In this document: piece by piece, positions 11,322 to 22,619 of the stretch
Numbering within the stretch: position 1 is the stretch's first letter
Layout: every line of letters starts with the position of its first letter
NCBI GenBank assembly: GCA_025602905.1
Contig: JAHLKI010000011.1
Location: forward strand, 124,001-188,000
Source of the DNA: Phlyctochytrium arcticum
Taxonomy: Eukaryota > Chytridiomycota > Chytridiomycetes > Chytridiales > Chytridiaceae
Reading direction: 5' to 3'
Length of the DNA stretch: 64,000 bases
Made by a program: the position numbers and the translations under genes
The notes under the pieces: generated by a model
Databases searched by the model: none
What the model was told of the DNA's origin: nothing
Seen by the model: the letters and a program-made list of their open reading frames with translations, nothing else

Positions 11322-14300
11322 ATGTCTAGCAACAGCAGCAACCCGACGGTCATTGAGTCCTTAGATAAGGTAACTCGAATTTTTTTTTCCCCGAGTGATC
11401 TCACTTTTCAGTTGACCGACCAGGTGCGAGAATCCCCACCGCCCGATGTGGCTGCAGCAACGGTTAATTTAACGACCAATGAGGTACGAAATAGCCGGTC
11501 CGGTGTGTCCTTTTTGAAATCAAAAGATGCTCAGATGTGTACTTTTTCTTTCAGAATCTTGCCGATGAAGATCAGCCTGAACAGATCAATTATAAGATAT
11601 TCCAGCGTTTGCATGCGGAGAAGCTGATACTGGCGAATGAGCCGTTAGAATATCCGCCAACGTCGAAGGGTGGCACCGCGGTGCTATACCATACGGCTGG
11701 GTGGAAATATCCCAGTGCGGCTTTTAAGGATATCCAGTATTCTCGCGGGGATCCGGGTGGCAGCAATGTCGTCATTTGCCACTACCTTGACGAGAAGGTG
11801 GGTGTAGCTTACTCAAAACAGATTGAATCCCATTGATGTGGTCCTAGGTGAGACGAGAAAGCAAGACCTGCCAAGGAGTTAAGCTTTGCGAGCATGCGAG
11901 CGAAGCTGTGAGAACGGCCAGCCACGATCATGTGGACCCCAACGATCCCAACGCGTTTCCTCATTTCGAGGGGTCTGGAGACCACGGACCTTTGTATGAA
12001 ACGAACGTGTAAGTGGCTATTTCAATGATCTGAAGGCCATGCGCTTAACTTTCCCTCAGTCTCTTTTTTTCAGCTTCGGCTATCCCGTGTCCATACGTTG
12101 CTGAAGATGGCGAAGAGTGTAAAGGAACCCCAGTGCTGCGGCAAAATGCAGAAGTAAGACCTCCAACAAGATTCCTTCCTAAATCAATTTTGATTGTGGA
12201 TTGCAACAGACGCAGTTTGGAATGTCGCCTCACTTTCTTGGGTGCAGTAACTGGCTCCCGAATGAGGGACATATGTATATTGCGGTCCCTTCAAAGCTGA
12301 ATATCGATCATCTTGAAAATTTGATTCGCGGAGACGAGACTGCCGTCGTGGACGAGGTCGCGGACGGTTGCGGGATTGTGCATAGCACAGGAACGCACCG
12401 TGAGCATTGCTGTTAGTCTCGATTTTGCTGTCAACGTTTCGCATCGCTGAATTTTCCACTCTAGTGTTGATCCACAAAGGAGCCGACGGCAAATATAAAC
12501 GAAGCGTTTTGAAGCGGCAACCATGTCCGGTCAAAATTTACAATATCACACCGCTCAATCCTGACTGCCCCTATGTCATGGTTTTGTCCGTTGGAGTGCA
12601 TAATCATCCACCTCCTCCCCCAACAAAAGTCCCGACAAATATAAGGGCTCAAATTGCGGAATCCCTCAAGACCCTCCCCGGCCAAGAACTGCAGCCGAGA
12701 AAATTGCTCACCTCCAAACACCTGCAGGCCTGGTTCGAGTAAGCAAAAGTTTCTGAATGCTAATTACGAGGTTTGATGAGCTCACGTCTATTTAGTGTCA
12801 CGGCCGATACTTCAGCCGCCGAGTTTCATCCATCTCTTAATCGCCTTGACACTATGACGCGCATACTTAGCGTGGAGCGCCGTAACAGGAGCCCGTACGG
12901 AGAGGACATGCTGGGCGTACTAAATGAACTTTACCAGCAGAAAAAGAGAGAGAGGAAGGAGAAGAAGGACGAGAAAGGCAACACTATGAATGCTGCATAC
13001 ATCCGAAAGCATGGTGAGTATTTCTTAGTCTGCCGAAAAGTCTTGCGCTGCACGTGCTCACTGATTTACAGATTATTCTGAGAACAATAACCCCATCATC
13101 GTTTGCGGCCAAAAGAGGCAAACCGCTGGTTCACATTTAGCATCCGTACTTCAGATGGACATGTCATTCAAAGGTACAAAGATACTAACAAGCACCGCAT
13201 TCTTCATTCTCTTACCCTTATGTAAGGCATAAAGGGTACTTTCAATGAGTGGGAAATCGCGATTGCGCATCCAGTTACCAAAATGAGTAAGTTTCAGGGA
13301 TTTCTTTTGGGAGATGACTCTAATGTCGATTTTAAGCCCTGGCCTGTGTACGAACATACACTGACGGTCTAGACCATCAGGCCTACTACAAGATGTTTAC
13401 GCTGGTGAATGAGCTGGTCGAGGAAGATACAGGAACACCCTTACAATTCGCACACATTCACGGATCCAGCGAAGATAAGCCTGCAATAAAAGTGCTGATT
13501 GGTGATCTAGATCAGGCCCAACTGAAAGGTCTTGGGCTTTTTCTAGAAAGAACCACCCGAACCACCACGAAGATGGGCTGGGAAACCCACTTAACCCATA
13601 TGTTCAAGTCTTGCCAAGTACATTTCCACCGGTAGGCATGATCCCTATTTCCTTCCATAATCATGTTAAAGTTTTTGTAGCAATGTGGTCAAGCACGCTC
13701 CTGGCAACAGCAGGAAGCCCCTCCGCGACCTCATGCGAAAGTTGCTACAGACCACCCCAGCTACTGCCCAGAATCTGTTTGACCACATTCTAGCTGAGGG
13801 CGAAGAGATTGGCGTGGACATGCAGGGGTGGGTGGAATATTACAAACGTCCCTATATCATCGGCTCGCTCAACCAAGCGTTTTCCAACATTCCCCTCGAT
13901 GCTTGGAACGCAGCGGTTGATCACACCAACACGATCGAGTCGCTTCATGCTGACCAAAACCGTGAGCTGAAAAATACCACCATTCTTAATTGCATCCGAG
14001 GGCGGGAGTCGTATGACGTCCGCCGGTGGAAGTCTTCGGAAGCACAGATGAACACTGGCGTGTCATATGGCCGCCCTACGTCTGACCTTCAGGAAACCAC
14101 ACAACAGATCAAACGGACTATGAAAAGAACGGCACAGCGCAAGCCGACGACCAGAAGAGCTGCACGTCCTGTCGCTTCTCTTACTCCAACTACCACCAAC
14201 GTTTCACCCTCCGACCCCACTCTCACTCCCAATGCCCCCGCTCACACTCCGCTTATCCCTAGCCCCACTCTTTCTCTCCCTTTGGCGACTGATCCCGCCC

Positions 14301-14464
14301 TGGGAGACCGCTGGGCCAAACTGCAAGCAACGGTCCATGAGAACGAACTTGAGGAACTTGAGCTGGCGGCAGTCGACGCCAAGATCGCTCTCATGGAGCG
14401 TCGCGTGGTCCAGGAGGAAAAGATGAAGGCCTTGGTAGAGCGGCGTGCAAATCTTGAGAACTGA
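11322..14464 (+). CDS. MULE transposase with N-terminal GCM1/WRKY-like zinc finger
   Basis: I predict twelve exons: 11322-11369, 11412-11483, 11555-11797, 11848-12008, 12060-12153, 12210-12399, 12465-12738, 12796-13013, 13072-13173, 13227-13286, 13373-13631 and 13681-14464. They join without a stop into 834 aa. Near residues 116-137 a finger-like block ICHYLDEK..TCQGVKLCEH resembles the zinc-binding core of WRKY/GCM1/FLYWCH fingers common in MULE transposases. The DDE core is visible: D463 in LQMDMSFKG, D532 in VLIGDLDQAQLKG, the CQVHFHRNVVKH block typical of MULE C..H, and E660 in NTIESLH. A basic linker and a C-terminal coiled coil follow (ERRVVQEEKMKALVERRAN). It should bind the element's ends and catalyse cut-and-paste transposition in the nucleus. 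Twelve small introns are unusual for an autonomous transposon. Confidence 0.82.
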
Positions 14465-15533
14465 ATCCTTCTTTTTTTTCCACAGTTCTTTTCGTTTGGG
14501 TACCCCTTTCATATCTTCTGCAATTTGTTTCGTTATTTCTCGTACTTCCCGTCTTTGTTCATCATTTATTATATACTTTTTCGTCATCTGTTGTACTTCC
14601 TGATATTTTGTTTTCTAATATTTGACCGCTTTTCCTACTATCCGTTTTCTCCAAGAATATGATGAAATTTCCATCTGGCAGTTGACTAGGAGAGAGTATT
14701 CGCTCTCCGAGCATGTACCCCGTGCATAGTCTAACACGACATCCTTTCTACTGCTACCTTAAGCAGATACAAGAACACAACTGTTGGGCAATTCTGTGAT
14801 TCTCGGAAAATATGTGATGATTAATATGCATATTGAACAAACTTTTCTACCGCATCGAGATTATGATGAATATACCAGTAATACCATACCAATTGAACAA
14901 TAATGGAAACTGTACAGTAAAAATAAAATTATCTTGGTCTCGGACATCAAACGTTTATTTTACAATGGAGTATGCCGCATGATATATTGGTAAAAATGAC
15001 CTAAAGGTAAAAGATCACATAAAAAAAACGCTTAACTGGGACTTGAACCACGCTCATCCTGGCCAAGGTGCAAGACTTATGCAGATGCACTACCAAGTCA
15101 ATGGTTCCTGCAAAAGTTAACCTAAAAAAGATATCGTGTTGTTACCTGACTCCTTATGTAGGCGACCCCTTACTGTACCCACTCAGCGTTTTCCTGTCAG
15201 CTACTTTGCGTGAGAACGACAATCAATAGAAAATATAACTGGAGACTGTGAAATGAAACAGCAAATTTACTTTATACCGTGTAAAGAGGAGGATCCCCTC
15301 TGAGCCGAGTATGACTGTACATGTAGGTGTGTGCGGGACAGTATAAAATAATACAGAACTAGCAAAGGAGGGAAAATCTTTCCAATGTCCTAAAGCATCG
15401 GGGTCCACTCGTACAGAGAGGGTGCCCATCTGCAGTCGATGGGTATTTTCAGCAGTACTGGACTATACAGAGGTGCAGGTACAGTCCGGGACAACTGCAA
15501 GTGGCACAGCCATGTCAGTACCGCCGCGCGACT
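14465..15533. other. Non-coding 3' part of the MULE
   Basis: This AT-rich stretch has no gene. A tRNA-like sequence is at about 15034-15110. A second gene, common in some MULEs, is not present. Confidence 0.5.
15034..15110 (-). other. Degenerate tRNA-like sequence inside the MULE
   Basis: On the minus strand, TTGGTAGTGCATCTGC resembles a tRNA D arm (box A) and GTGGTTCAAGTCCCAG resembles the T arm (box B), at about the right distance. The stems pair poorly and no acceptor stem closes, so this is not a working tRNA. It could be a tRNA relic or the head of a short interspersed element. Confidence 0.3.
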
Positions 15534-15572
15534 ATACCTGTACCTGTACCAACCTGTACCTGTACCGGTTAT
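15534..15572 (-). repeat. Right terminal inverted repeat (39-bp perfect core)
   Basis: Exact reverse complement of 11084-11122. It reads ATACCTGTACCTGTACC at its inner end and CCGGTTAT at its outer end. Confidence 0.85.
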
Positions 15573-15582
15573 CTACACCCTC

Positions 15583-15591
15583 ACTTTAGGC
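15583..15591. repeat. Right target-site duplication of the MULE
   Basis: The 9-mer ACTTTAGGC matches 11065-11073 in direct orientation and abuts the right terminus. Confidence 0.8.
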
Positions 15592-15934
15592 TCACTGCAA
15601 ACGTCATGCAACGACCGCTCGGCCCGCTTGTAGCTAATGAACACACACGCCGCCTGGACCTACTTTCACGGTTCAGTACTATTGAGAGTCGGAGTTTGAG
15701 ACTGTAGCTGTATATGCGAAACGACATTGAAAAAGGTTCAACAAGGCCTGTTCCCAAAATCTATAGTCGCATTTTCAAGTTTACATTGTAAATAAAATAA
15801 GCAAATTAGATAAGATCGCATGTACAGAGAAGAGAAATAAAACGGGGGGAAAAGGTGTCAGTGGAAAGGAGACGGGGAAAAAAGAAGGAATAAATAGAGA
15901 AGAGCGCTCGGAATAAAGAAAAATTACAAAAGCT

Positions 15935-18312
15935 TTAGAAAAAGCCCGAGAAGGATTGGCCCCGTCCCGCACCACCTCGACCACCCCGGCCTCCTCCCGC
16001 TCGTGGCATGCCTCCCATTCCAGCAAATGGATGACCGCCACCACCGCCGCCAAAGTGCGAGTGTTGAGAGTGTCCGCCGCCTTGCGAAAAGAATTGTGGC
16101 ATACCCCCACCACCACCCCCACCGGCTTGCGAAAACATTTGGGCCATAAAGTCCATGTCGACTCCTCCACCAAATCCGCCCATGCCGCCCATACCGCCCA
16201 TCCCGCTATCTGATGCGGCAGACCCATCAACGTCCATGCCGGAATCAAACATTTGCTTCTTGCGAGGATCAGACAAGACAGTGTATGCTTCGCCGACTTC
16301 CTTGAATTTGCCCTCGGCGACAATCTTTTCGTCGTCCGTCAAATTTGATGTCTTGTCGGGGTGATACAAGAGAGCCATTTTGCGGTAGGCCTTTTTGATT
16401 TCGGTTTCGGAGGCGCTGCGATCGAGCGCTAGGATTTTGTAGTAGTCCTTTCGCTTGGACTGGCGAAGCAGGTTCTTGGCGTTGCTGAGGGCGCGAGCAA
16501 TTTCATGGTCATGAGGACTCATCTGTTCAACAGTAGAGTAATCACGGACAGCTTCCTCGTACTTTTCAAGCTTCATGTAACAATCCGCGCGGCGCAGGTA
16601 GAGTTTACTGAAAAGCGCGGCATTGGGCGAGTTGCGCAAATCTGGGCCAGAAACGGTTGATGAGTCTTGCCCTGGGAATGACAGCTTTTCCAACAATTCA
16701 ATAGCCTCGGCGCAATCACGGGTGGACTCCTCATACCGCGACAGCTGTAATAATGACTTAGCCTAATGAAAATAACGTCTGAAAATAGTCGCCAACAAAC
16801 CTTGCTTTTGACGGTTGCCCGGTTGGACAGAACCTTTACCCGAGTGACACCACCCTCGTCGTCTGCTTCCAAGTACCGAGCATAACTTTCAAGCGCCTCT
16901 GCGTACCGCCCTGCCTTAAAGTGGTCGTTTCCTTCATTCTTGATGGCATCCAAGCGTTTGACCTTGCGCAGCAGCTCGCGAGCACGTTGGTTGTCAGGAT
17001 CAAAGGAAAGAGCTTGTTGAAGGAGCTTGGGGATCACTTCTGGTTTGTTATCTTGTAAAAACATGGCATGGGCTCGAATGGTAATTGCTTCCACATTCAT
17101 GGAATCAGAGGTCAAGATTGCCCTAAATGTAACCAAGTCAGTGTCCAGTTCAATCTACAAATGTCAACAAATTTCACTCACGTTGTCACTTTGCTCGCTT
17201 CATCAAGGTCAAAGGTCTTCAACAGACATGTAGCGCGCAGGAGCCGCCATTGCAGTGGTATCGTACCTAGTTCCATACCCGCGAACCGCGTGCGACCAGA
17301 TGCAGTTATATTCGATCGGAGCGATGGGTCAACCGTATTCATCGCCGATTCCAATTGGTTCAAGGCCTGTTTGTAGTCTCCTTGGTTGATTAAGGCTAAT
17401 ACTTGGTTCCTCGAGGACTCGATGCGTACGAGGGTGGCCATGTCGCGTTGCACGGCTGTCATGGTGTCGACGAGTGATGGCTTTGATGTGACCTGCACTT
17501 TGGCGCGTATCAACTCTTCCCGTGCCTTGTCAAATTGGCCCAGATGAATCAAGCACTTGGACGCGCGTAGATAGCCTTTAATGTTATCCGGGTCGCGCGC
17601 GACCGCGGCCTCACAATCGCTGATGGCCTGTTTGTACCGACGAATCATCATCAAGGCAGCCGCTCGGTTGGAGTAAATGGTTGCATTGTCTGGTGCCAAC
17701 TCTACAGAATTCAAATGTTTAGATATGGAAACCATAACTTGTACCATATGACCCTACCGATGGCTTCCGAGTATAGGTCAACAGCTTGATAGTAGTCTCC
17801 CTTCTTGTAATAATCGTTGGCACGGTCCTTGACAGCCAGGGCCCGTTCCGCACGGCTCTTATCATCATCTACTACCATCATATCCTCACTGTGATTGGAC
17901 ATTGCATGGAAAGAAGGGTTGGGCATCGCGTGGAAGGAAGGTGATGGTGTTGGAACATGCGTGGATGGGTTGTTTGCCGTGGGCAAAGAGACCGAGTGCG
18001 CAGCATCAGAGGTAGTTGGGGGATGCGTGAAACGAGTGGTGTGAAATGTGGAAAAATGAGTCGCATAAGGCGGAGGTGAGGCGTAGGATTGAGGGATAGG
18101 CATTGGTGGTGGGTGGGGTGCACAGTGACAAGGATGGACCATAGAGACAAGTTGACAACGCGAGAACAAGACGTGCAATGAGGTGGAGATAAACAGAAAG
18201 CAGAAAGGTTAGGACAGCTGCTTTGACAAGGACGAGGAGGAGAGTAACAGTAAAGGACAAAAGGTTTGCAAACGTACTTTGTGAGGTCAATGACCTCGCC
18301 GTCCGCCGTCAT
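15935..18312 (-). CDS. TPR and J-domain co-chaperone, DNAJC7-like
   Basis: I predict five exons, in coding order: 18312-18278, 17888-17758, 17701-17182, 17122-16801 and 16744-15935 (about 605 aa). All phases close. TPR units are clear: [20 protein letters not shown] and, spanning the next junction, [19 protein letters not shown], then [22 protein letters not shown] domain follows ([20 protein letters not shown]) with the HPD tripeptide in LYHPDKTS that stimulates Hsp70 ATPase. The tail is rich in Gly, Met and Phe. This matches DNAJC7/TPR2, a cytosolic co-chaperone that bridges Hsp70 and Hsp90 through its TPRs. The first intron is about 389 bp, long for this genome, extremely pyrimidine-rich and open in one frame. 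A start inside that open region is the main alternative. The gene is divergent from the GH26-like gene. Confidence 0.88.
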
Positions 18313-18948
18313 GGGTGTGCCTTTGCGGAGAGTCGTGAAGTTTCCTAGATGGCAAGGCCCAAACCGCAAGAATCGTATCGTGTTTTCCTTTTCTTTTCAG
18401 CCAGCGGCCGGTCCGGTTGAGGGTCCTTTGTTCAGGTTGCTATTTTCGGGATCACCGCCGGCAATGCGTGTTGCGGTCGTTTGGGCTCTGCTGCTGCTTG
18501 CCGTCCCAAATTCCGATTCTTCGACTTTGTTCTGGGGCATTCCGCCAGGGCACGTGATGTGCTGACCTCAGCAGCACATTCATTTATCCCTTTTCGGACA
18601 GCCGGCGCGTCGCGCAGCGCGTGACTTCCGCGAATTGATGCGGCTCAACCCGCGACGGACGACGACGAGCGGAATCTCACCGCTCAAAACGACTTTGACA
18701 CCAACCACGACCACGGCGACGGCGACGACGACGACCTGGAAGTATTGGGAGGGTAGACACAACATAGATCCTTACGCCACGGGGACATAAACCTCTTTCA
18801 TTTCGACCGTGAAACTGGGCTTACCAAGCTGCCCCACACTCACGCTTCAACACTTTTTACCCGTGCGGAGACCAACAATTTCCTTCAGCATCAATTAATT
18901 CATCTGTCATCTCAGCCGCTGCTACTCATTCGTTTTTCACACCCCACC
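18313..18948. promoter_or_regulatory. Divergent intergenic region with an E-box and a small palindrome
   Basis: This 636-bp gap separates the starts of two divergent genes and must hold both promoters. A CACGTG E-box lies at 18551-18556 and a palindrome TGCTGA-CC-TCAGCA at 18560-18573. Both could bind regulators (bHLH factors for the E-box). Which gene they serve cannot be told from sequence. Confidence 0.35.
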
Positions 18949-20956
18949 ATGGCAAAGCTCTGGGCAAACCGGCAATCCTCGCATAGACCAACAACACTTT
19001 TTCTTCCCAACCCCTGGATGTTTTTTTCTTACTTGATCCTATGTTTCCTCACTCTCCTTCCCTCTGCATCTCACGCTCAAGGACCAGGCGGCGGATCTAC
19101 TCCCAACATTGACAGCAACCCTGCTACATCAGACCCATCCTCAGATCCAAATTTTCTCGCACCTCTCGAACCACCAACCGGCAAGTTCCTACTAGGTGCT
19201 TGGCTCGACACTTCACCCTCTGCTGCTGAAACCCCCGCCAAGTTCAATGCAAGACTCGGCTACAATGCATCCGCCTTTCAGTTTACGCTGAATATTCCCG
19301 CCAATGATGCCGATTTGAAAATGCTGGAAGCCATTGACAAGACAGATTCGGATGCGCTAGTTCACTTGTCCGTCCTGCCTACCAAAGGGCTGGATCTCAC
19401 AGTTTTGGGCACAGCGGATTTACAGCGGATTGTGAATATCTGTCGTGGATTCAACATTCGGGGACGAGGAGTGTTCTTGAGATTTGCTCCGGGTAAGTAA
19501 ATTATTGGCATTTTTTTGACAGCACCCTGGGGTTGGGACCGTGAAGCGCGAAGTGCATTTGTGACGTGGGTTAATGGGAGGAAGTTGAGTTGGGAAGGAA
19601 AACGGAATTTACCGCAAATTTATTTCGCACCAGATCGAGGTCGCTTGCAATTTCTCTTACTAATATTCTATTGCATGTTTAGGCATGAATCTACCATGGG
19701 TGGCATGGGGACAACAACCATCGGCCTTCATTACTCAATGGCGTACCCTTGGCACATTAATCAGAGATACCCCAGAAACAAACCGTACCGCCATGGTATG
19801 GGCTCCTTACGACGGGACAGGCTACCCATGGCCGTCCAATCCATACTCTGTCAAACGTGGCAGTGCTGACTGGTCTGCGCTTGACACAAACCAGGATGGC
19901 AATGTGACGGCTCTGGATGACCCGTACCGCTCCTACTACCCCGGCGACGACAATGTCGACTGGGTCGGACTTTCCGTCTATCATAAAGGGGATGCGTGGC
20001 CTTGGCTCAACAATTCTATTCCGCGAGCCTCGGCTCTGGCTGACGCTCTTCAGGGCAAAAATTCACCCTCACTCATCGACTTTTATGATACCTACGCCCG
20101 CACGCGAAATAAGCCCGTCATGCTTGCTGAAACTGGTGCAGTCTTTCATCTCTCTGCACAAAGCCGACAACCTACATCTAAAACCCCAACGGAACTCGCC
20201 ACCAAACGAGCGTGGTGGACCCAATTTCTGAATCCTGCATTCCGATCCACCTTTCCCAAACTCAAACTCATCAGTCTGTATGAAGCCGTCGATAGCGGCC
20301 AAGGCCCAGAGGCTGGGACTTTATTAGACTACCGCGTGACAAATGCCACGCTCAACGAATTCGTCACTGATTTGAAAACAGTCGCCGAGGGATTTATTTG
20401 GGCCAATTACACTGGCCTCCGAACAACATTTGTACCTTCTGATGCAGACGATAGTAACGGCACAGGGAAAGGCAAAAACCGCGCTGACGATGACCCTGGC
20501 AGTTCATCCCACGGCGAAATCACCCGCGCAGTCATCATTGCCGCAGTCCTGCTACCCATCCTCGGCGTGGCCATCTGGATCGCCTACGCCCACTACCAGC
20601 GTCACAAACTCCGCCGTCAAATCACTGAAGCGCTCATCAACTCCACGAACGATGTGGGTAATGCCGAAATGAAGGAGGAAGGGGAAATGGTCGAAGTCGA
20701 GGATGTGGATGATGGCGCTACCATTGTCAATGTCCGGATAGGACCTGGACCCCGGTCTGATGCTGATGACGACAACGATTCGGAAGGAGGGGCAGGTCTG
20801 GACGACGGAGATTTTACGGACGTAGACAGTATTCGGCACGACCATCATCACCGCACACCATCATCCATCTCATCGATATCGTCTTCTGCTTCTTCCCCAC
20901 AACCCCCTCACATTACCATCCCCATACCCGACAATGGATCACGGCCACTGGCGTAA
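18949..20956 (+). CDS. Membrane-anchored GH26-like glycoside hydrolase, acid/base residue missing
   Basis: Exons are 18949-19492, 19523-19639 (optional) and 19683-20956 (644 aa, or 605 if the 117-nt middle exon is skipped; both keep frame). An N-terminal hydrophobic stretch (FFSYLILCFLTLLPSASHA) is a signal peptide; the ATG at 19018 would make it shorter. The GH26-like barrel shows GRGVFLRFAP, MNLPWVAWGQQPSAFITQW, AMVWAP, an EF-hand-like DTNQDGNVTALD loop, then YYPGDDNVDWVGLSVYH. MLAETGA carries the likely nucleophile. In relatives FAP is followed by EMN, where E is the acid/base. Here the codon split by the splice junction is GGC, giving Gly. A C-terminal helix (VIIAAVLLPILGVAIWIAYA) and an acidic Ser-rich cytosolic tail follow. 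GH26 enzymes cleave beta-mannans or related glucans. This protein may be non-catalytic or a surface binder. Confidence 0.78.
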
Positions 20957-21470
20957 AGGCTCTTTCTACTCGCAGGCGTAAAATCAAAAGCGTATACCCC
21001 CCGTTCCTTTCCCTCAGACCTTTTGTCTCCTTCCCCGTGTATCTCTTAACTCCCTTGGTCTTCCGCACATTTTGTGTCTTTCATGTATAAACTATGTATA
21101 GTGATTCGATTTTATGAGAAATGTAAATTTTTTTGGACAAGTACAAGCAGATACTGCAAGGGAACCAAGTTCAACAAGTTCTTGAAACGCCACCACCACT
21201 GCATCCCGCGTAAAGCTTCTTTTACTCGTCTTCTATATCCCAAGACGCAAAAGCAAACGCTTTCCCCCAGACCTTGACCTTGCGTCTCCTTCCACCGCGC
21301 GCATCTCGTCCTGATCTTCCCACGTTTTGTCTCTCATGTGTAAACAATGTATGGTGAATCGATTTTATGAGAACGATAGTGTAAACTGTGTAAACTGATC
21401 TCTAGGTCTAGGAACTCTGGATGTACTTGATTCTATCAGGACCATTTTTTTTTTGGACAAGTAACAAAAT
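20957..21470 (+). repeat. Degenerate tandem duplication of the GH26 3' flank
   Basis: Two blocks about 255 bp apart share several landmarks in the same order. These are CAGACCTT.., then GTCTCCTTCC, then CATGT.TAAAC.ATGTAT followed by ATTCGATTTTATGAGAA or AATCGATTTTATGAGAA, then TTTTTTGGACAAGTA. The first block is the 3' UTR of the GH26-like gene. No coding frame is seen. Confidence 0.55.
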
Positions 21471-22251
21471 TCATTTCAGTATGGCTCCACATGCAATAAG
21501 TTCTTGAAATTTGAGAGCTATTGCCAGAGCCAGATCTCGGCAGGCGAATTCTTTAAAAAACGTCGTAAATGAGGGCCGTTGTAGTAAGTCATGGTAGTTA
21601 TCCGTGCAGAACGAAATGCACCCTTTTCGAAGAACCTCGCTGGTCTCCCTCGAGAATTTGTAGGCTGGAAACATGATATAAGCGTTGGTGAAGTCACAAC
21701 TACGAAAAACATACCAATCTTGAGAAGATGAATGACGAAATGATAACCTGCTTCGACGGGGTATAGGTAATCTGCCATTAGCGCGATGGAGACATTGTCA
21801 AAAAGGGAAATGTCCTCGTATTCATCGGAAGCACTTGTTCCCAGTCTTCCATGTCCCACGAGTCCTGCTGAATACAAGTGTGCTGGTGTTGGTACAGATA
21901 CGCAATGAAATATTGCACAATGGGCAATGGGTACCCTTTGATCTGGACTACGATTCGTCGTTTGTCACCACCCACTTGAGTCGCATCCGTACTCTGTGCC
22001 ATGCCATTTGTGAAAAGTGCATAAAAATACTTGTTGCTATTTGCGAGGATGGCCGAATGCGCTGGGATGCACGCTTCGGGAGTTTCGTCCATACTTGAAG
22101 TATCAGTAGCATCTCCGGCAGCGGCTACTTTGCCATTCGGATACACTTGAATTATGACATCGCAAAGTCGTTCCGGTTGGTGCGGCCAGCCGGGCTCCTT
22201 GTACCAAGTACGGGTGAATTTTTCTCGTAATTCGGCCTTTTTCACTTCCAT
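21471..22251 (-). pseudogene. BTB/POZ-like copy C, frameshifted and truncated
   Basis: Exon 1 runs 22251-21715 and exon 2 21664-21471, with a 50-bp intron in the same place as copies A and B. It starts MEVKKAELREKF and keeps DVIIQVYPN and KYFYALFTNGMAQ. Relative to copy B it has lost 7 bases near 21828 (EQVL joined directly to ..DEYEDISLFD). This shifts the frame and brings an early stop. The last exon is missing and the frame ends in unrelated ACGAILK. An in-frame ATG at 22584 extends the frame upstream through the homologous 5' flank, which is probably fortuitous. The copy lies inverted relative to A and B. Confidence 0.7.
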
Positions 22252-22619
22252 CTTGTCCCGATTTTCTAAAAGAGTTTTCTGATTGCATGCTTGCAGCATA
22301 AGAGGAAACACGTTCCGTGGCAAGCCCAAATTGACACCTGTCAGTTGCGGAACTTCACATTTAATTTCTTGCCCACGTGGCTTCTCCTGACTGTCCACAT
22401 CAGTCTTCAACATCAATCTAATTACTGTCAATTTTTTCCCTCGCCTGGAATACATCGTCTGTCCCAATCGCCTGATACACGTTTCCTTTTCTTCATCGTC
22501 TTCTTTCCCAACATCACATTTTTTTGTTAACTCGACCATGAGGTATGTTTGCTCTCTAATCTTTCCTTGACCTTCATTTGACATTCCGAATTTTGTTTAG
22601 CTCTACAGATGGTGAAACG

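Larger units (their letters stand above)
11074..15582 (+). mobile_element. Complete Mutator-like (MULE) DNA transposon, 4.5 kb
   Basis: The element is bounded by the 9-bp direct repeat ACTTTAGGC on both sides. Each end starts with ten partly matching bases (GAATATATAT left, GAGGGTGTAG on the complementary right end). These are followed at the same offset by a perfect 39-bp inverted repeat beginning ATAACCGGTACAGGTACAGG. Equal offset of the repeat from both duplications is strong evidence that these are the real ends. The interior carries one 12-exon transposase gene (11322-14464) and about 1.1 kb of non-coding DNA. Further GGTACA hexamers and a shared TGGCTGTGCCAC sit inside both ends as possible transposase-binding sites. 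Perfect repeats and an undamaged gene suggest a recent, possibly still competent insertion. It lies between the Osh1-like gene, whose start is about 200 bp away, and the co-chaperone gene. Confidence 0.85.
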
